Notes under the pieces: generated by a model
Seen by the model: the letters and a program-made list of their open reading frames with translations, nothing else
What the model was told of the DNA's origin: nothing
Database searches by the model: none
Assembly (NCBI RefSeq): GCF_900101545.1
Contig: NZ_FMZU01000007.1
Span: forward strand, 62,001-126,000
Direction of reading: 5' to 3'
Source of the DNA: Variovorax sp. CF079
Lineage (GTDB): Bacteria > Pseudomonadota > Gammaproteobacteria > Burkholderiales > Burkholderiaceae_C
DNA: 64,000 nt
In this document: piece after piece, positions 51,740 to 62,442 of the stretch
Layout of the letters: each line of letters opens with the position of its first letter
Numbering within the stretch: the first letter of the stretch is position 1
Position numbers and translations under genes: made by a program

Positions 51740-52294
51740 TCAGGGGAGCTCGCGCAGCGGGTTCTTGATCTGCTGAACCATCTCCCTCACAGAGGCACGC
51801 GGCGCGTGGCCGCGGCACAGGGCCTGCGCAGACAGCTCCTTGGCATAACGCGAGTTGCGATCGTCGATGCGCTTCCATTCCGGTTTGGGCACGTGGTGCC
51901 AGGCGCCCTGGTTGTAGCGGGCGTACTGCTTCACCTCCTCGGACGCACAGCGCACGCCTTCGTAGAAGGCATTGGTGGCCCCCCCAGCCTTGTTGCTGGC
52001 CACGACCACGTAGCGCACCATGCCGTCGCCGCCCAGGGTGATGGTGGCCGGATCGACGCCGTACTTGAGGCTCAGGTAGGGCGGCATCTCGATCGGGAGC
52101 AGCCGCTTTTCGTCGAAAGCGGGGGGTGGCGGCACTTCGCCTTCCTTCCACTCGTCAGCCTGAGCTGTCACCTTTGGCGGCGGCGGCATGCCGGCTTGTG
52201 CCCAGTCCGGATTGTCGGTGTCTCTCGGACCCGAGCCGCATGCGGTGAGCACGCATGCGAAGGTGAAGGCAAGAACGTGCCTAGCGCGGCACAT
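51740..52294 (-). CDS. CNP1-like family lipoprotein
   Basis: 184 residues from ATG 52294, which starts a lipoprotein signal with lipobox LTAC. The mature part ([45 protein letters not shown]) resembles the CNP1-like family first noted as a Neisseria protein, of unknown function. The gene overlaps the 3' end of rppH by 14 bases. Confidence 0.8.
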   Translation of the reverse strand: MCRARHVLAFTFACVLTACGSGPRDTDNPDWAQAGMPPPPKVTAQADEWKEGEVPPPPAFDEKRLLPIEMPPYLSLKYGVDPATITLGGDGMVRYVVVASNKAGGATNAFYEGVRCASEEVKQYARYNQGAWHHVPKPEWKRIDDRNSRYAKELSAQALCRGHAPRASVREMVQQIKNPLRELP

Positions 52295-52931
52295 GGAGAG
52301 GATCGGTTGGGTCGGGCGCTTGATGAGGGGCATTGGGATTCGGGTCGAAACTCGCCCCGGGGGGCAGTTCGAAGGTGGGTTCATGGCCTGCAGCGGGCGG
52401 GTGGCGCTCGAATTCGCGAGCGCGCACGTTGCTGCGCAGGAAGCGGTTGCGGAAATCCTGCCGAGGCAGGTAGCGTGCGAGTTCGGTCAGCGCCATTTCA
52501 TAGACGCCGCGCTTGAATTCGACCACCACGTCCAGCGGGACCCAGTAGTCGTGCCAGCGCCAGGCGTCGAACTCCGGATGGTCGGTGGCGCGAAGATTGA
52601 GATCCCAGTCGTGGCCGATCAGCTGCAGCAGGTACCAGATCTGCTTCTGGCCCTTGTAGTGGCCCCGTGCGTCACGGCGGATGAACCGATCCGGCACCTC
52701 GTAGCGCAACCAGTCGCGGGTACGGGCCACGATGCGCACATGCTCCGGCTGGAGACCCACCTCTTCGTGCAGTTCCCGGAACATGGCCTGTTCGGGACTC
52801 TCGCCGCGATCGATGCCGCCTTGCGGGAACTGCCAGGAATGGGTGCGGATGCGTTTGCCCCAGAAAACCTGGTTTCTCTGGTTGAGCAAGATGATGCCGA
52901 CGTTGGGCCTGAAGCCGTCCCGGTCGAGCAT
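52281..52931 (-). CDS. rppH: RNA pyrophosphohydrolase
   Basis: 216 residues. [27 protein letters not shown] and the Nudix box [23 protein letters not shown] identify RppH, which removes pyrophosphate from mRNA 5' ends and triggers decay. [22 protein letters not shown] is typical. A Pro-rich tail of about 35 residues extends the core domain. It is divergent from proS. Confidence 0.95.
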   Translation of the reverse strand: MLDRDGFRPNVGIILLNQRNQVFWGKRIRTHSWQFPQGGIDRGESPEQAMFRELHEEVGLQPEHVRIVARTRDWLRYEVPDRFIRRDARGHYKGQKQIWYLLQLIGHDWDLNLRATDHPEFDAWRWHDYWVPLDVVVEFKRGVYEMALTELARYLPRQDFRNRFLRSNVRAREFERHPPAAGHEPTFELPPGASFDPNPNAPHQAPDPTDPLHVPR

Positions 52932-53057
52932 AATCAAACCCCAATTTTTTGAACTGAGTCGATTATGCATGCCGGGTTGCACTCGGCAAGCGACCGGTTC
53001 CGGGCCCTCTCGTGGCTCGCCCCTTGCCCCTGTACCTGGAACCCTCTCTCGCGACCG

Positions 53058-54799
<1,742 letters not shown>

Positions 54800-54803
<4 letters not shown>

Positions 54804-55444
54804 GCTTGTCGCGCCGCGCGTACCTGAGCGGCGCCGCCGCCGCAACCCTGTCGCTGGTGCTGCCGCAGCCGGCGCTGGCGGGCGCGCAGATCGAAGAGCC
54901 CTTGATCGATTCGGTGCGCACCGCGCTGAGCTCGGCCATTCACAACAAGGCGCCGCCGATCCCCGAGTTCAGCAACACCGAGGCGCGGCTCGCCTACCTG
55001 CGCTGGCTCGGCGCCATGAGCGAACGCCTCAAGAAGAAACTCGTCGACTGGCCGACGCGCAAGGAATTCCTCCAGACGGTCTGGTACGAATCGCGCCGCG
55101 CCGGCCTCGACGTCAGCCTGGTGCTGGGCCTGGTCCAGGTCGAGAGCAATTTCCGCAAGTACGCGGTTTCGAGCGCCGGTGCGCGCGGCTACATGCAGGT
55201 GATGCCCTTCTGGACGCGCGTGATCGGCGACAGCGACCCGGCCAAGCTGTTCCACATGCAGACCAACCTGCGCTTCGGCTGCGTGATCCTGCGCCACTAC
55301 CTCGACCGCGAGGCCGGCGACCTGTTCATGACGCTGGGCCGCTACAACGGCAGCCGGGGCAGGGCGCCGTACCCGAATGCGGTGTTCGCCAACCAGCGGC
55401 TCTGGGCCTTCGACGACCGGCGTTCGGACTCGGCTTCAGCCTGA
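54800..55444 (+). CDS. Lytic transglycosylase, SLT family
   Basis: 214 residues starting on an ATGA overlap with proS. The N-terminus [28 protein letters not shown] is a twin-arginine-like signal. The catalytic Glu lies in [26 protein letters not shown], and a late GRYNGSRGR completes the goose-lysozyme-like fold. It cleaves peptidoglycan in the periplasm. It overlaps the next reverse gene by nine bases. Confidence 0.9.
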
Positions 55445-56746
55445 GGCCGCAGCGCCTGAGCCGGCGCGGGTGACCATCACCTGGTCGATGCGGTGGCTGT
55501 CCACGTCCATCACCTCGAAGGTGTAGCCGCTCCAGCTCACGCTGTCGGTACGCTTGGGCACGCGGCGCAGCATCACCATCAGGAAGCCGGCCAGCGTTTC
55601 GTACTCGTCGGCGTGCGGCAGCGCATCGATATCGAGCGCGCGCTGCACGTCCTGGATCGGCGTCACGCCGTCGATCAGCCAGGAGTTCTCGTCGCGCCTG
55701 ACGATCTGCTGCTCTTCGTCCTGCGGCCCGACCAGGTCGCCCATCACCGTGCTCATCACATCGTTGAGCGTGATCACGCCGACCACCAGGCTGTATTCGT
55801 TGACGATGATCGCGAAGTCCTCGTGCGCCTGCTGGAACTGCTCGAGCACCTCGGTGAGCGAGAGCCGGTCGGGGATGACCAGCGCCTTGTGCAGCGGCAG
55901 CCCCTGGCCGAAGGAGAGCGGCTGGCCGCTCAGTACGCGCTGAAACATGTCCTTCGCGTCGACGTAGCCCAGCACGTGGTCGATGTCGCCCTCGCACACC
56001 GGATAGGCCGAAAAGGGCTCCGCCACGATGCGTGCGCGCAGCACTGCCTCGGAATCGTCTTTCAGGAACCAGGCGATGCGGTCGCGCGAGGTCATCACGC
56101 TGCTGACCAGCCGCGTGTCGAGCTCGAACACGTTGGCGATCACCTGCTGCTCGCGCACCGCGAGCACGCCGGCGCGCGCACCGGCCTCGGTCATGGCGAG
56201 GATGTCGGCCGAGGTGATCTTGTCGTCGCGCTGCATCGGCATGCGCAGCAGCTTGAAGAGCAGGTCGGTGCAGTGCGTGAACAGCCAGACCAGCGGCTTG
56301 AAGGTGGTGATGAGCACCTGCATCGGCCCGACCATGCGCACCGCGAGCCGCTCCGGATCGTTCATGCCCAGCCGCTTGGGAAACAGGTCGGCGAACACCA
56401 GGAATACCGCGATGATCGTGATGAAGGAGGCCAGGAAGGCCATGGTCTGCGCGGCCTCGGATCCGAGCCACAGCTCGAACAGCCGTGCGTAGTAGGGACT
56501 CAGCGAACCTTCGCCGACCACGCCGCCGAGGATCGCGACCGCATTGAGTCCGATCTGCACCACCGTGAAGTAGGGGCCGGGCTGCTCCTGCATGCGCATC
56601 ACGCGGTCGGCACGTGCGTCGCCCTCGTCGGCCATCTGGCGCAGGCGCAGGCGGCGCGAGGCGGCCAGCGCGATCTCGGCCAGGGAAAAGAAAGCGCTCG
56701 TCGCAATCAGGGCGACGATGACGAGCAGGCTTTGGGTCAGGGTCAC
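55436..56746 (-). CDS. CNNM/CorC-type transporter-associated protein (TlyC-like)
   Basis: 436 residues. The N-terminal DUF21/CNNM domain has about four membrane segments and FFSLAEIALAASRRLRLRQ; two CBS domains follow (VMTSRDRIAWF; FAIIVNEYSLVVGVITLNDVM), then a CorC_HlyC domain (RRDENSWLIDGVTPI). Members are linked to magnesium/cobalt efflux; haemolysin names are historical. Confidence 0.93.
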   Translation of the reverse strand: MTLTQSLLVIVALIATSAFFSLAEIALAASRRLRLRQMADEGDARADRVMRMQEQPGPYFTVVQIGLNAVAILGGVVGEGSLSPYYARLFELWLGSEAAQTMAFLASFITIIAVFLVFADLFPKRLGMNDPERLAVRMVGPMQVLITTFKPLVWLFTHCTDLLFKLLRMPMQRDDKITSADILAMTEAGARAGVLAVREQQVIANVFELDTRLVSSVMTSRDRIAWFLKDDSEAVLRARIVAEPFSAYPVCEGDIDHVLGYVDAKDMFQRVLSGQPLSFGQGLPLHKALVIPDRLSLTEVLEQFQQAHEDFAIIVNEYSLVVGVITLNDVMSTVMGDLVGPQDEEQQIVRRDENSWLIDGVTPIQDVQRALDIDALPHADEYETLAGFLMVMLRRVPKRTDSVSWSGYTFEVMDVDSHRIDQVMVTRAGSGAAASG

Positions 56747-56797
56747 AGAATCATGGATCGGTCGACGAGGACCGCCATGGTGCCATGACCGCAGGAC

Positions 56798-57796
56798 TTA
56801 CTGGACGAAGCCGATCCGGCTGCGCCCGGCGCTCGCACGCGGCAGGTCGTCGATGCGCACCTCGTCGCGGCCGGCCAGCCGGGCGTTGCCGAAACCGGTC
56901 ATCAGCGCGCGGCGCATCTCGCGCGGCGCGAGCGTCGCCAGGTGGTCGAGCACGTCGCCGGAAGGCTCTTCGGCCAGGAGCCGGCCCCAGTCGTGCTCCT
57001 TGCGGATCGAGGCATAGAGCTGGCGCGCGATCTGCCGCGCCGCCTCGGGCGAGGGCGCATCGACCTCGAACACGTTCATGCGGTTGAGGATGGGCTCGGG
57101 GATGCCGCGCAAGTCGTTCGCCGTCGTGATCCAGATCACCTGGCTGGCATCGATCGGCACTTCGGCGAACTCGTCGACGAAGGCATGGGCGGTGTCGTGC
57201 TCGAGCAGGTTGTAGAGCGCGCCCAGCGGGTCGTACTGGGCGTCGGCGCCGGCCTTGTCGATCTCGTCGATCACCATCACCGGGTTGGCGTACTGCCCGT
57301 CGACCAGCGTCTCGAACACCTTGCCCGGCTTGGAACCCTTCCATTGGGACGATGCGCCGGAGAGCAGCCAGCCGGCGGTCATCGAGTTCATCGGCACCAG
57401 CGACATGCCGGTGCCCAGCAGTTCGGCCAGCTTCTTCGCGAAGTGGGTCTTGCCGATGCCGGGCGGGCCGAGCAGCAGCATCGGCGTGACTTCGAGCCCG
57501 TCGCGGCTGTCCTGGGCCAGCGCGACATGGCGGCGCACGTCGTCGAGCACTTCGGTGAAGTTGGGCAACTGGGCGTAGAGCGCAGCCATCTCGGGGACGC
57601 CGCTGGGCTTGACCTGGAAGCGTTCGGGACCGCGTTCGAGCATGCGCTCGTAGGTGGTGCGCAGGTGTTCGTGGTCGCGCTCGGGGAGCTTGGCGAGTTT
57701 GCGCTCGACGTCGTGCGTGCGGAAGACGCTGCGCAGGTGGGCCACCGGCAGCTGGAAGGACGCGGGAACCAGATCGCGGGACATGCGGGAATCCAT
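56798..57796 (-). CDS. AAA+ family ATPase (Lon-like core without protease)
   Basis: 332 residues from ATG 57796, preceded by a good GGAGGT site. Walker A GPPGIGKTHF, Walker B VMVIDEIDKAG, sensor 1 WITTANDLRGIPEPILNRM and arginine finger RREM-like region near the end form a full AAA+ module. The nearest relatives by eye are Lon-type ATPase domains, but no protease domain is present. Partner and substrate are unknown. Confidence 0.85.
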   Translation of the reverse strand: MDSRMSRDLVPASFQLPVAHLRSVFRTHDVERKLAKLPERDHEHLRTTYERMLERGPERFQVKPSGVPEMAALYAQLPNFTEVLDDVRRHVALAQDSRDGLEVTPMLLLGPPGIGKTHFAKKLAELLGTGMSLVPMNSMTAGWLLSGASSQWKGSKPGKVFETLVDGQYANPVMVIDEIDKAGADAQYDPLGALYNLLEHDTAHAFVDEFAEVPIDASQVIWITTANDLRGIPEPILNRMNVFEVDAPSPEAARQIARQLYASIRKEHDWGRLLAEEPSGDVLDHLATLAPREMRRALMTGFGNARLAGRDEVRIDDLPRASAGRSRIGFVQ

Positions 57797-57896
57797 GGGA
57801 CACCTCCGACTTCGAACACTCGGGTACAGCATAAGCCGTGCCCGATGTCCGTGCGTGTCTATGTTTTCTCGCTTTTGGGGTTTTGTGGCCGGGACT

Positions 57897-58385
57897 TCAG
57901 ACGCCACCGTGCGGGTGTGTCGGGTCGACCCACAGCACCGACTCGGGCTTCTCGACCGGTTCGATGTCGAGATTGACCGCCACCGCCTCGCCATCGCTGC
58001 GGCAGAGCACGCATTCGAGCGCCTCGGTCGTGCTGGCGTTGATTTCCTGATGCGGCACGTAGGGCGGCACGTAGATGAAATCGCCCGGCCCGGCCTCGGC
58101 CGTGAATTCGAGGTGGACCCCCCAGCGCATGCGCGCGCGCCCGCGCACGACGTAGATCACGGATTCGAGGTGCCCGTGGTGGTGGGCGCCGGTCTTCGCA
58201 TTGGCATGGATGGTCACCGTGCCGGCCCAGAGCTTCTGGGCGCCGACGCGCGCGAAGTTGATCGCCGCGGCCCGGTTCATGCCGGGCGTCTGGGCCGTAT
58301 TGGTATCGAGCTGGTTGCCTGGAATCACGCGTACGCCGTCGTGCTTCCAGGCGGCGTCACCGTGATCGGCGTGATCGTGGCTCAT
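57897..58385 (-). CDS. Cupin-domain protein
   Basis: 162 residues. The metal-binding cupin motifs are visible as GAHHHGHLESVIYVVRGRARMRWG and PGDFIYVPPYVPHQEIN. This could be a small dioxygenase or an unclassified metal-binding cupin; the substrate cannot be assigned. It starts 19 bases after the grxD stop on the same strand. Confidence 0.85.
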   Translation of the reverse strand: MSHDHADHGDAAWKHDGVRVIPGNQLDTNTAQTPGMNRAAAINFARVGAQKLWAGTVTIHANAKTGAHHHGHLESVIYVVRGRARMRWGVHLEFTAEAGPGDFIYVPPYVPHQEINASTTEALECVLCRSDGEAVAVNLDIEPVEKPESVLWVDPTHPHGGV

Positions 58386-58404
58386 GGACCGGCCGAGAAA
58401 AAGC

Positions 58405-58731
58405 TCAGGCCGGGCTGCCGTTGAGCATCTGCTGCAGTTCGCCCGACTCGTACATCTCCATCAGGATGTCCGAGCCGCCGACGAATTCACCCTTCACGTA
58501 CAGCTGCGGAATCGTCGGCCAGTTGCTGTATTCCTTGATGCCCTGGCGAATGGCGTCGTCCTCGAGCACGTTGACGGTCTTGAGCGTGCGCGTGTCGACG
58601 CCCACGGCCTTGAGAATCTGGATCGCGCGGCCGGAGAAGCCGCACATGGGAAAACTGGCGTTGCCCTTCATGAAGAGCACGAGCTCGTTGGTCTTGACGA
58701 GGTCGTCGATGCGTTGCTGGGCTTCGGACAT
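58405..58731 (-). CDS. grxD: Monothiol glutaredoxin (Grx4 family)
   Basis: 108 residues. The CGFS active site is at residues 30–33 in SFPMCGFSGRA; WPTIPQLYVKGEFVGGSDI is the glutathione-binding segment. CGFS glutaredoxins carry [2Fe–2S] clusters and partner BolA proteins such as ibaG at 3.5 kb. The hemA–prfA–prmC–grxD order is common in betaproteobacteria. Confidence 0.96.
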   Translation of the reverse strand: MSEAQQRIDDLVKTNELVLFMKGNASFPMCGFSGRAIQILKAVGVDTRTLKTVNVLEDDAIRQGIKEYSNWPTIPQLYVKGEFVGGSDILMEMYESGELQQMLNGSPA

Positions 58732-58760
58732 GGGGGGCTCCTGAAAATTAGCTGGGCGGA

Positions 58761-59612
58761 TTATTTCACCGTGCGCCAGATCCCGCCGGAGCAGCGCGCG
58801 ATGCCTGCCAAGTCGTCGCGGCTTTGGACTTCGGCGAAACCGCGGACTGCCAGCAGTTCCCGGACCGGGGCGGCCTGGTCGTAGCCGTGCTCTAGCAGCA
58901 GCCAGCCGCCGTCCCGCAGGTGCTCGGGCGCCGCCTGGACGATGCGGCGGATGTCGGCTAGACCGTCCGGCCCCGAAACCAGGGCGCCCCGCGGTTCGTG
59001 GCGCAGGGCGGCCAGATGGGCATCGTCGGCCGCGACGTAGGGCGGGTTCGAAACCACCAGGTCGTAGCTGGTGCCGGCGCCGTCCAGCCAGTCGGCTTCG
59101 ACGAAGCGGACGGCCAAGCCGAGCCGCTGCGCGTTGGCGCGGGCAACGGCCAGGGCATCCGCGCTGGCGTCGACCGCCGTGACCTGCGCATCGGGGCGGG
59201 CGTGCCGGATGGCCAGCGCGATCGCGCCGCTGCCCGTGCCGAGGTCGATCACCGACGGCGCTGCGCGGCCTTCCAGGCATTGCAGTGCCCAGTCGACCAG
59301 GGTTTCGGTGTCCGGCCGCGGCACCAGGACGCGCGCGTCGACCTGCAGGCCGAGCCCGTGGAACTCCTTCTCGCCGACCAGGTAGGCGACCGGTTCGCCG
59401 GCCGCGCGGCGGGCACAGAGTTCGGCGAAGCGCAGCCAGGCGCTTTCCGGCAGCGCATCCGTGTCGTGCGCCAGCAGCCAGGCACGGTCGTCCAAGGGCC
59501 GGCCCAGCACATGCAGCAGCAGCAGCTGGGCATCGAGCCGCTCCACGCCCAGCGCCGCGGCCGCGGCGAGCATCTCTGCCGCGGTGGAGGGCGAATTCGG
59601 AACCGGCGGCAT
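58761..59612 (-). CDS. prmC: Release factor glutamine methyltransferase
   Basis: 283 residues from ATG 59612 (TGATG overlap with the prfA stop); a GTG three bases earlier is possible. The SAM-binding motif VIDLGTGSGAIALAI and the catalytic VSNPPYVA are intact. It methylates the GGQ glutamine of RF1 and RF2, so its place after prfA is functional. Confidence 0.95.
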   Translation of the reverse strand: MPPVPNSPSTAAEMLAAAAALGVERLDAQLLLLHVLGRPLDDRAWLLAHDTDALPESAWLRFAELCARRAAGEPVAYLVGEKEFHGLGLQVDARVLVPRPDTETLVDWALQCLEGRAAPSVIDLGTGSGAIALAIRHARPDAQVTAVDASADALAVARANAQRLGLAVRFVEADWLDGAGTSYDLVVSNPPYVAADDAHLAALRHEPRGALVSGPDGLADIRRIVQAAPEHLRDGGWLLLEHGYDQAAPVRELLAVRGFAEVQSRDDLAGIARCSGGIWRTVK

Positions 59613-60700
59613 CACGCGGGCAGGCTCGCTTCCAGCTCCGCCAGCTGTTCGGCCTCGCGCGCCGACTGCAGCGCCGCCAGCACGTCACCCAGGTCGCCTT
59701 CCATGATCGCCTGCAGCTTGTAGAGCGTGAGGTTGATGCGGTGGTCGGTGAGCCGGCCCTGCGGGAAGTTGTAGGTGCGGATGCGGTCGGAGCGGTCGCC
59801 GCTGCCGATCAGGCCCTTGCGCAGCGCGGCGTCCTTGGCCGCGCGCTCGCTGCGGTCTTTTTCCTGGATGCGGGCCGACAGCACCTGTAGCGCCTTGGCC
59901 TTGTTGCGATGCTGGCTGCGGTCGTCCTGGCACTCGGCGACGATGCCGGTGGGGATGTGCGTGATGCGCACCGCTGAATCGGTCTTGTTGATGTGCTGGC
60001 CGCCGGCGCCGCTGGCGCGGTAGGTGTCGATGCGCAGGTCGGCGGGGTTGATCTGCACGGCCTGCGTTTCGTCGGGCTCGGCCAGCACGGCGACCGTGCA
60101 GGCGCTGGTGTGGATGCGGCCTTGGGTCTCGGTGGCCGGCACGCGCTGCACGCGATGACCGCCGGACTCGAAGCGCAGCTTGCCGAAGACCTCGTCGCCC
60201 GCGATGCGCACCACCACCTCCTTGTAGCCGCCGAGCTCGCTCTCGCTTTCGCTCACGATCTCGCAGCGCCAGCCGGTGCGCTCGGCGTAGCGCGTGTACA
60301 TGCGCAGCAGGTCGCCGGCGAACAGCGCCGACTCGTCGCCGCCGGTGCCGGCGCGGATTTCGAGGAAGGCGTTGCGCGCGTCGTCAGGGTCCTTGGGAAG
60401 CAGCAGGCGCTGGAGTTCGTCCTCGAGCTGCCGCAGCTCGGCTTCCGCGCTCGCGATCTCCTCCTGCGCCATCTCGGCCATGTCGGGTTCGTCCTGCATC
60501 TCGCGCGCGCCAGCCAGGTCCGACTCGCGCTGCAGGTAGCGCGCGTAGCGGCCCGCGATCTGCGTCACCTCGGCGTGCTCGCGCGAGATGGTCCGGTACT
60601 GCGTCATGTCGGACATGATGTCTTCGCGCGAGAGCAGGAAGTCGAGTTCGCCCAGGCGTTGCGCGTAGCGCTCGAGTTGGTGGCGGAGAAAGGGTTTCAA
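59612..60700 (-). CDS. prfA: Peptide chain release factor 1
   Basis: 362 residues from a TTG at 60700, giving (M)[18 protein letters not shown], which aligns with the normal RF1 N-terminus; the next ATG would remove 28 residues. The stop-codon-reading PAT (188–190) identifies RF1 rather than RF2, and GGQ (233–235) is the peptidyl-hydrolysis motif. No clear Shine–Dalgarno precedes the TTG; the bases just upstream are CCTCCC. Confidence 0.96.
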   Translation of the reverse strand: MKPFLRHQLERYAQRLGELDFLLSREDIMSDMTQYRTISREHAEVTQIAGRYARYLQRESDLAGAREMQDEPDMAEMAQEEIASAEAELRQLEDELQRLLLPKDPDDARNAFLEIRAGTGGDESALFAGDLLRMYTRYAERTGWRCEIVSESESELGGYKEVVVRIAGDEVFGKLRFESGGHRVQRVPATETQGRIHTSACTVAVLAEPDETQAVQINPADLRIDTYRASGAGGQHINKTDSAVRITHIPTGIVAECQDDRSQHRNKAKALQVLSARIQEKDRSERAAKDAALRKGLIGSGDRSDRIRTYNFPQGRLTDHRINLTLYKLQAIMEGDLGDVLAALQSAREAEQLAELEASLPA

Positions 60701-60795
60701 GGGAGGCGGGCGGAAAGCGGGAAGAACAAGCCGCGCGATGCGCACGGCGACGGGGCGTGGGTTGCGGCGTGCGCAACCGGGCACGGCCGGCGTCG

Positions 60796-62067
60796 CTAAC
60801 GCTCTTTGCGCAGGAACAGCCGCGAAATGGCCTGCGCCGTGTGCTCGCGGGCGCTGGCGTCGCCGGCATGCAGCTCGGCCATCGCGCCGTGCAGCATCTT
60901 TTGCGTGAGGCCGCGCGACAGCGCCTCCAGCACGGCCTCGACCGGCTCGCCCTTGGCCAGCAGCTTGCGCGCGCGGGCCAGTTCCATGGCGCGCCATTCG
61001 TCCGTCTGGGCATTGAGCTGCTGGATCAGCGGCACGGTGCCGCGCTGATCCAGCCAGTGCATGAAGCTGCGCACGCCGGCGTCGATGATGACTTCGGCCT
61101 CCGCCACCGCGGCCTGGCGGCTGGCGTGGCCTTGCTGCACGACCTGCGCCAGGTCGTCGACCGTGTAGAGATAGATGTCTTCGAGCGCCTTGACCTCGGG
61201 CTCGATGTCGCGCGGCACCGCGAGGTCGACCATGAACATCGGGCGGTGCTTGCGCAGCTTCAGCGCGCGTTCGACCGCGCCGAGCCCGATCAGCGGCAAG
61301 GTGCTCGCGGTGCAGCTCACGACGATGTCGAATTCGGCCAGGCGCGCGGGCAGATCGGCCAGCCGCATGGCTTCGCCGCCGAAGCGCGAGGCCAGCTTTT
61401 CGCCGCGCTCCAGCGTGCGGTTGGCGATGACGATGGATTTCGGCTCCTTGGCCGCGAAATGCGTCACCGCCAAGTCGATCATTTCGCCGGCGCCCACGAA
61501 CAGCACGCGCGTCTGCTTCAGATCCTCGAACAGCTGCGCGGCCAGCCGGACGGCCGCGGCCGCCATGCTGATCGAGTGGGCGCCGATCTCGGTGGCGGTG
61601 CGCACTTCCTTGGCGACGGCGAAGGAGCGCTGGAACAGCTGGTTCAACGTGCTGCCCAGCGAGCCGGCCGTCTCGGCGGCGCGCACGGCGTCCTTCATCT
61701 GGCCGAGGATCTGGGCCTCGCCCAGCACCATCGAATCGAGGCCGGCAGCGACGCGGAAGGCGTGGCGGGCAGCCTGGTCGTCGTGCAGCGTGTAGGCATG
61801 CGAGCGCAGCAGGGCCGGGGCGACGCCGCCGCTCTCGGCCAGCCATTCGACCGTGTGGTCGAGCGCCGGGTGCTCGGCGGCGCAGTAGATCTCGGTGCGG
61901 TTGCAGGTCGAGATGATGGCGGCCTCCACGTCGGGATGCCGGTGGGAGCCGAAGGAATGCCGCAGGCTCTGCAGCGTGGGGGCTATCTGGTCGATCGCGA
62001 ACGCGAACCGACCGCGCAGGTCGAGCGGCGCGGTCGTGTGGTTCAAGCCGAGAGCCCAGACTGTCAT
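60796..62067 (-). CDS. hemA: Glutamyl-tRNA reductase
   Basis: 423 residues. [21 protein letters not shown] and STCNRTEIY with the catalytic Cys55 are diagnostic; LGEAQILGQ and the NADPH-binding [12 protein letters not shown] follow. It catalyses the first step of tetrapyrrole synthesis. A TATAAT lies eight bases before the ATG. Confidence 0.97.
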   Translation of the reverse strand: MTVWALGLNHTTAPLDLRGRFAFAIDQIAPTLQSLRHSFGSHRHPDVEAAIISTCNRTEIYCAAEHPALDHTVEWLAESGGVAPALLRSHAYTLHDDQAARHAFRVAAGLDSMVLGEAQILGQMKDAVRAAETAGSLGSTLNQLFQRSFAVAKEVRTATEIGAHSISMAAAAVRLAAQLFEDLKQTRVLFVGAGEMIDLAVTHFAAKEPKSIVIANRTLERGEKLASRFGGEAMRLADLPARLAEFDIVVSCTASTLPLIGLGAVERALKLRKHRPMFMVDLAVPRDIEPEVKALEDIYLYTVDDLAQVVQQGHASRQAAVAEAEVIIDAGVRSFMHWLDQRGTVPLIQQLNAQTDEWRAMELARARKLLAKGEPVEAVLEALSRGLTQKMLHGAMAELHAGDASAREHTAQAISRLFLRKER

Positions 62068-62075
62068 AACGGCTG

Positions 62076-62081
62076 ATTATA
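62076..62081 (-). promoter_or_regulatory. Candidate -10 (TATAAT) for hemA
   Basis: Perfect TATAAT on the reverse strand, with only eight bases before the hemA ATG, suggesting a leaderless or near-leaderless message. The overlapping forward bases (TATAAAAT) may serve the divergent small membrane gene. Confidence 0.45.
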
Positions 62082-62150
62082 AAATCCGCCGCCGCCATGG
62101 GTCGCCGCATTTGCGGATGGCCCCCAAAACCCGCGGCGCCTTTGTCTTCC

Positions 62151-62429
62151 ATGTCCGCGCTCGATTTCCTGATTCACCTGCTCAACTTCGCGGCGCCGGC
62201 CTTCTTCGTCGCGCTCCTGCTCGCGTTGCTGTTTCGGCTTGCCATGCACAAGCGCAGCGCCGCGACCGGGCTGTGGACGCAGCTTGCCGTCAACTTCGCT
62301 GCCGGTCTGGCCGTGCTGATCGCCGGCCTGATCTTCTTCGGCCGTGACGGGCAGATCGCGACCTATGCCGCGCTGGTGGCGGTCTGCGGCACTGTCCAGT
62401 GGTGGCTCCTGCGCGGCTGGCGCGGCTGA
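62151..62429 (+). CDS. Small membrane protein of unknown function
   Basis: 92 residues from ATG 62151 ([13 protein letters not shown]), or 110 from ATG 62097. Three hydrophobic segments are seen: the N-terminal [35 protein letters not shown] and [17 protein letters not shown] do not recognise the family. It is divergent from hemA and convergent with the MscS-type gene, 13 bases from its stop. Confidence 0.7.
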   Translation: MSALDFLIHLLNFAAPAFFVALLLALLFRLAMHKRSAATGLWTQLAVNFAAGLAVLIAGLIFFGRDGQIATYAALVAVCGTVQWWLLRGWRG

Positions 62430-62442
62430 ACCGGCCTTTGGC

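Noticed and set aside
55436..56746. Haemolysin toxin
   Set aside because: The TlyC/haemolysin label is historical; the domain plan (CNNM, CBS, CorC_HlyC) indicates an ion-transport-related protein.
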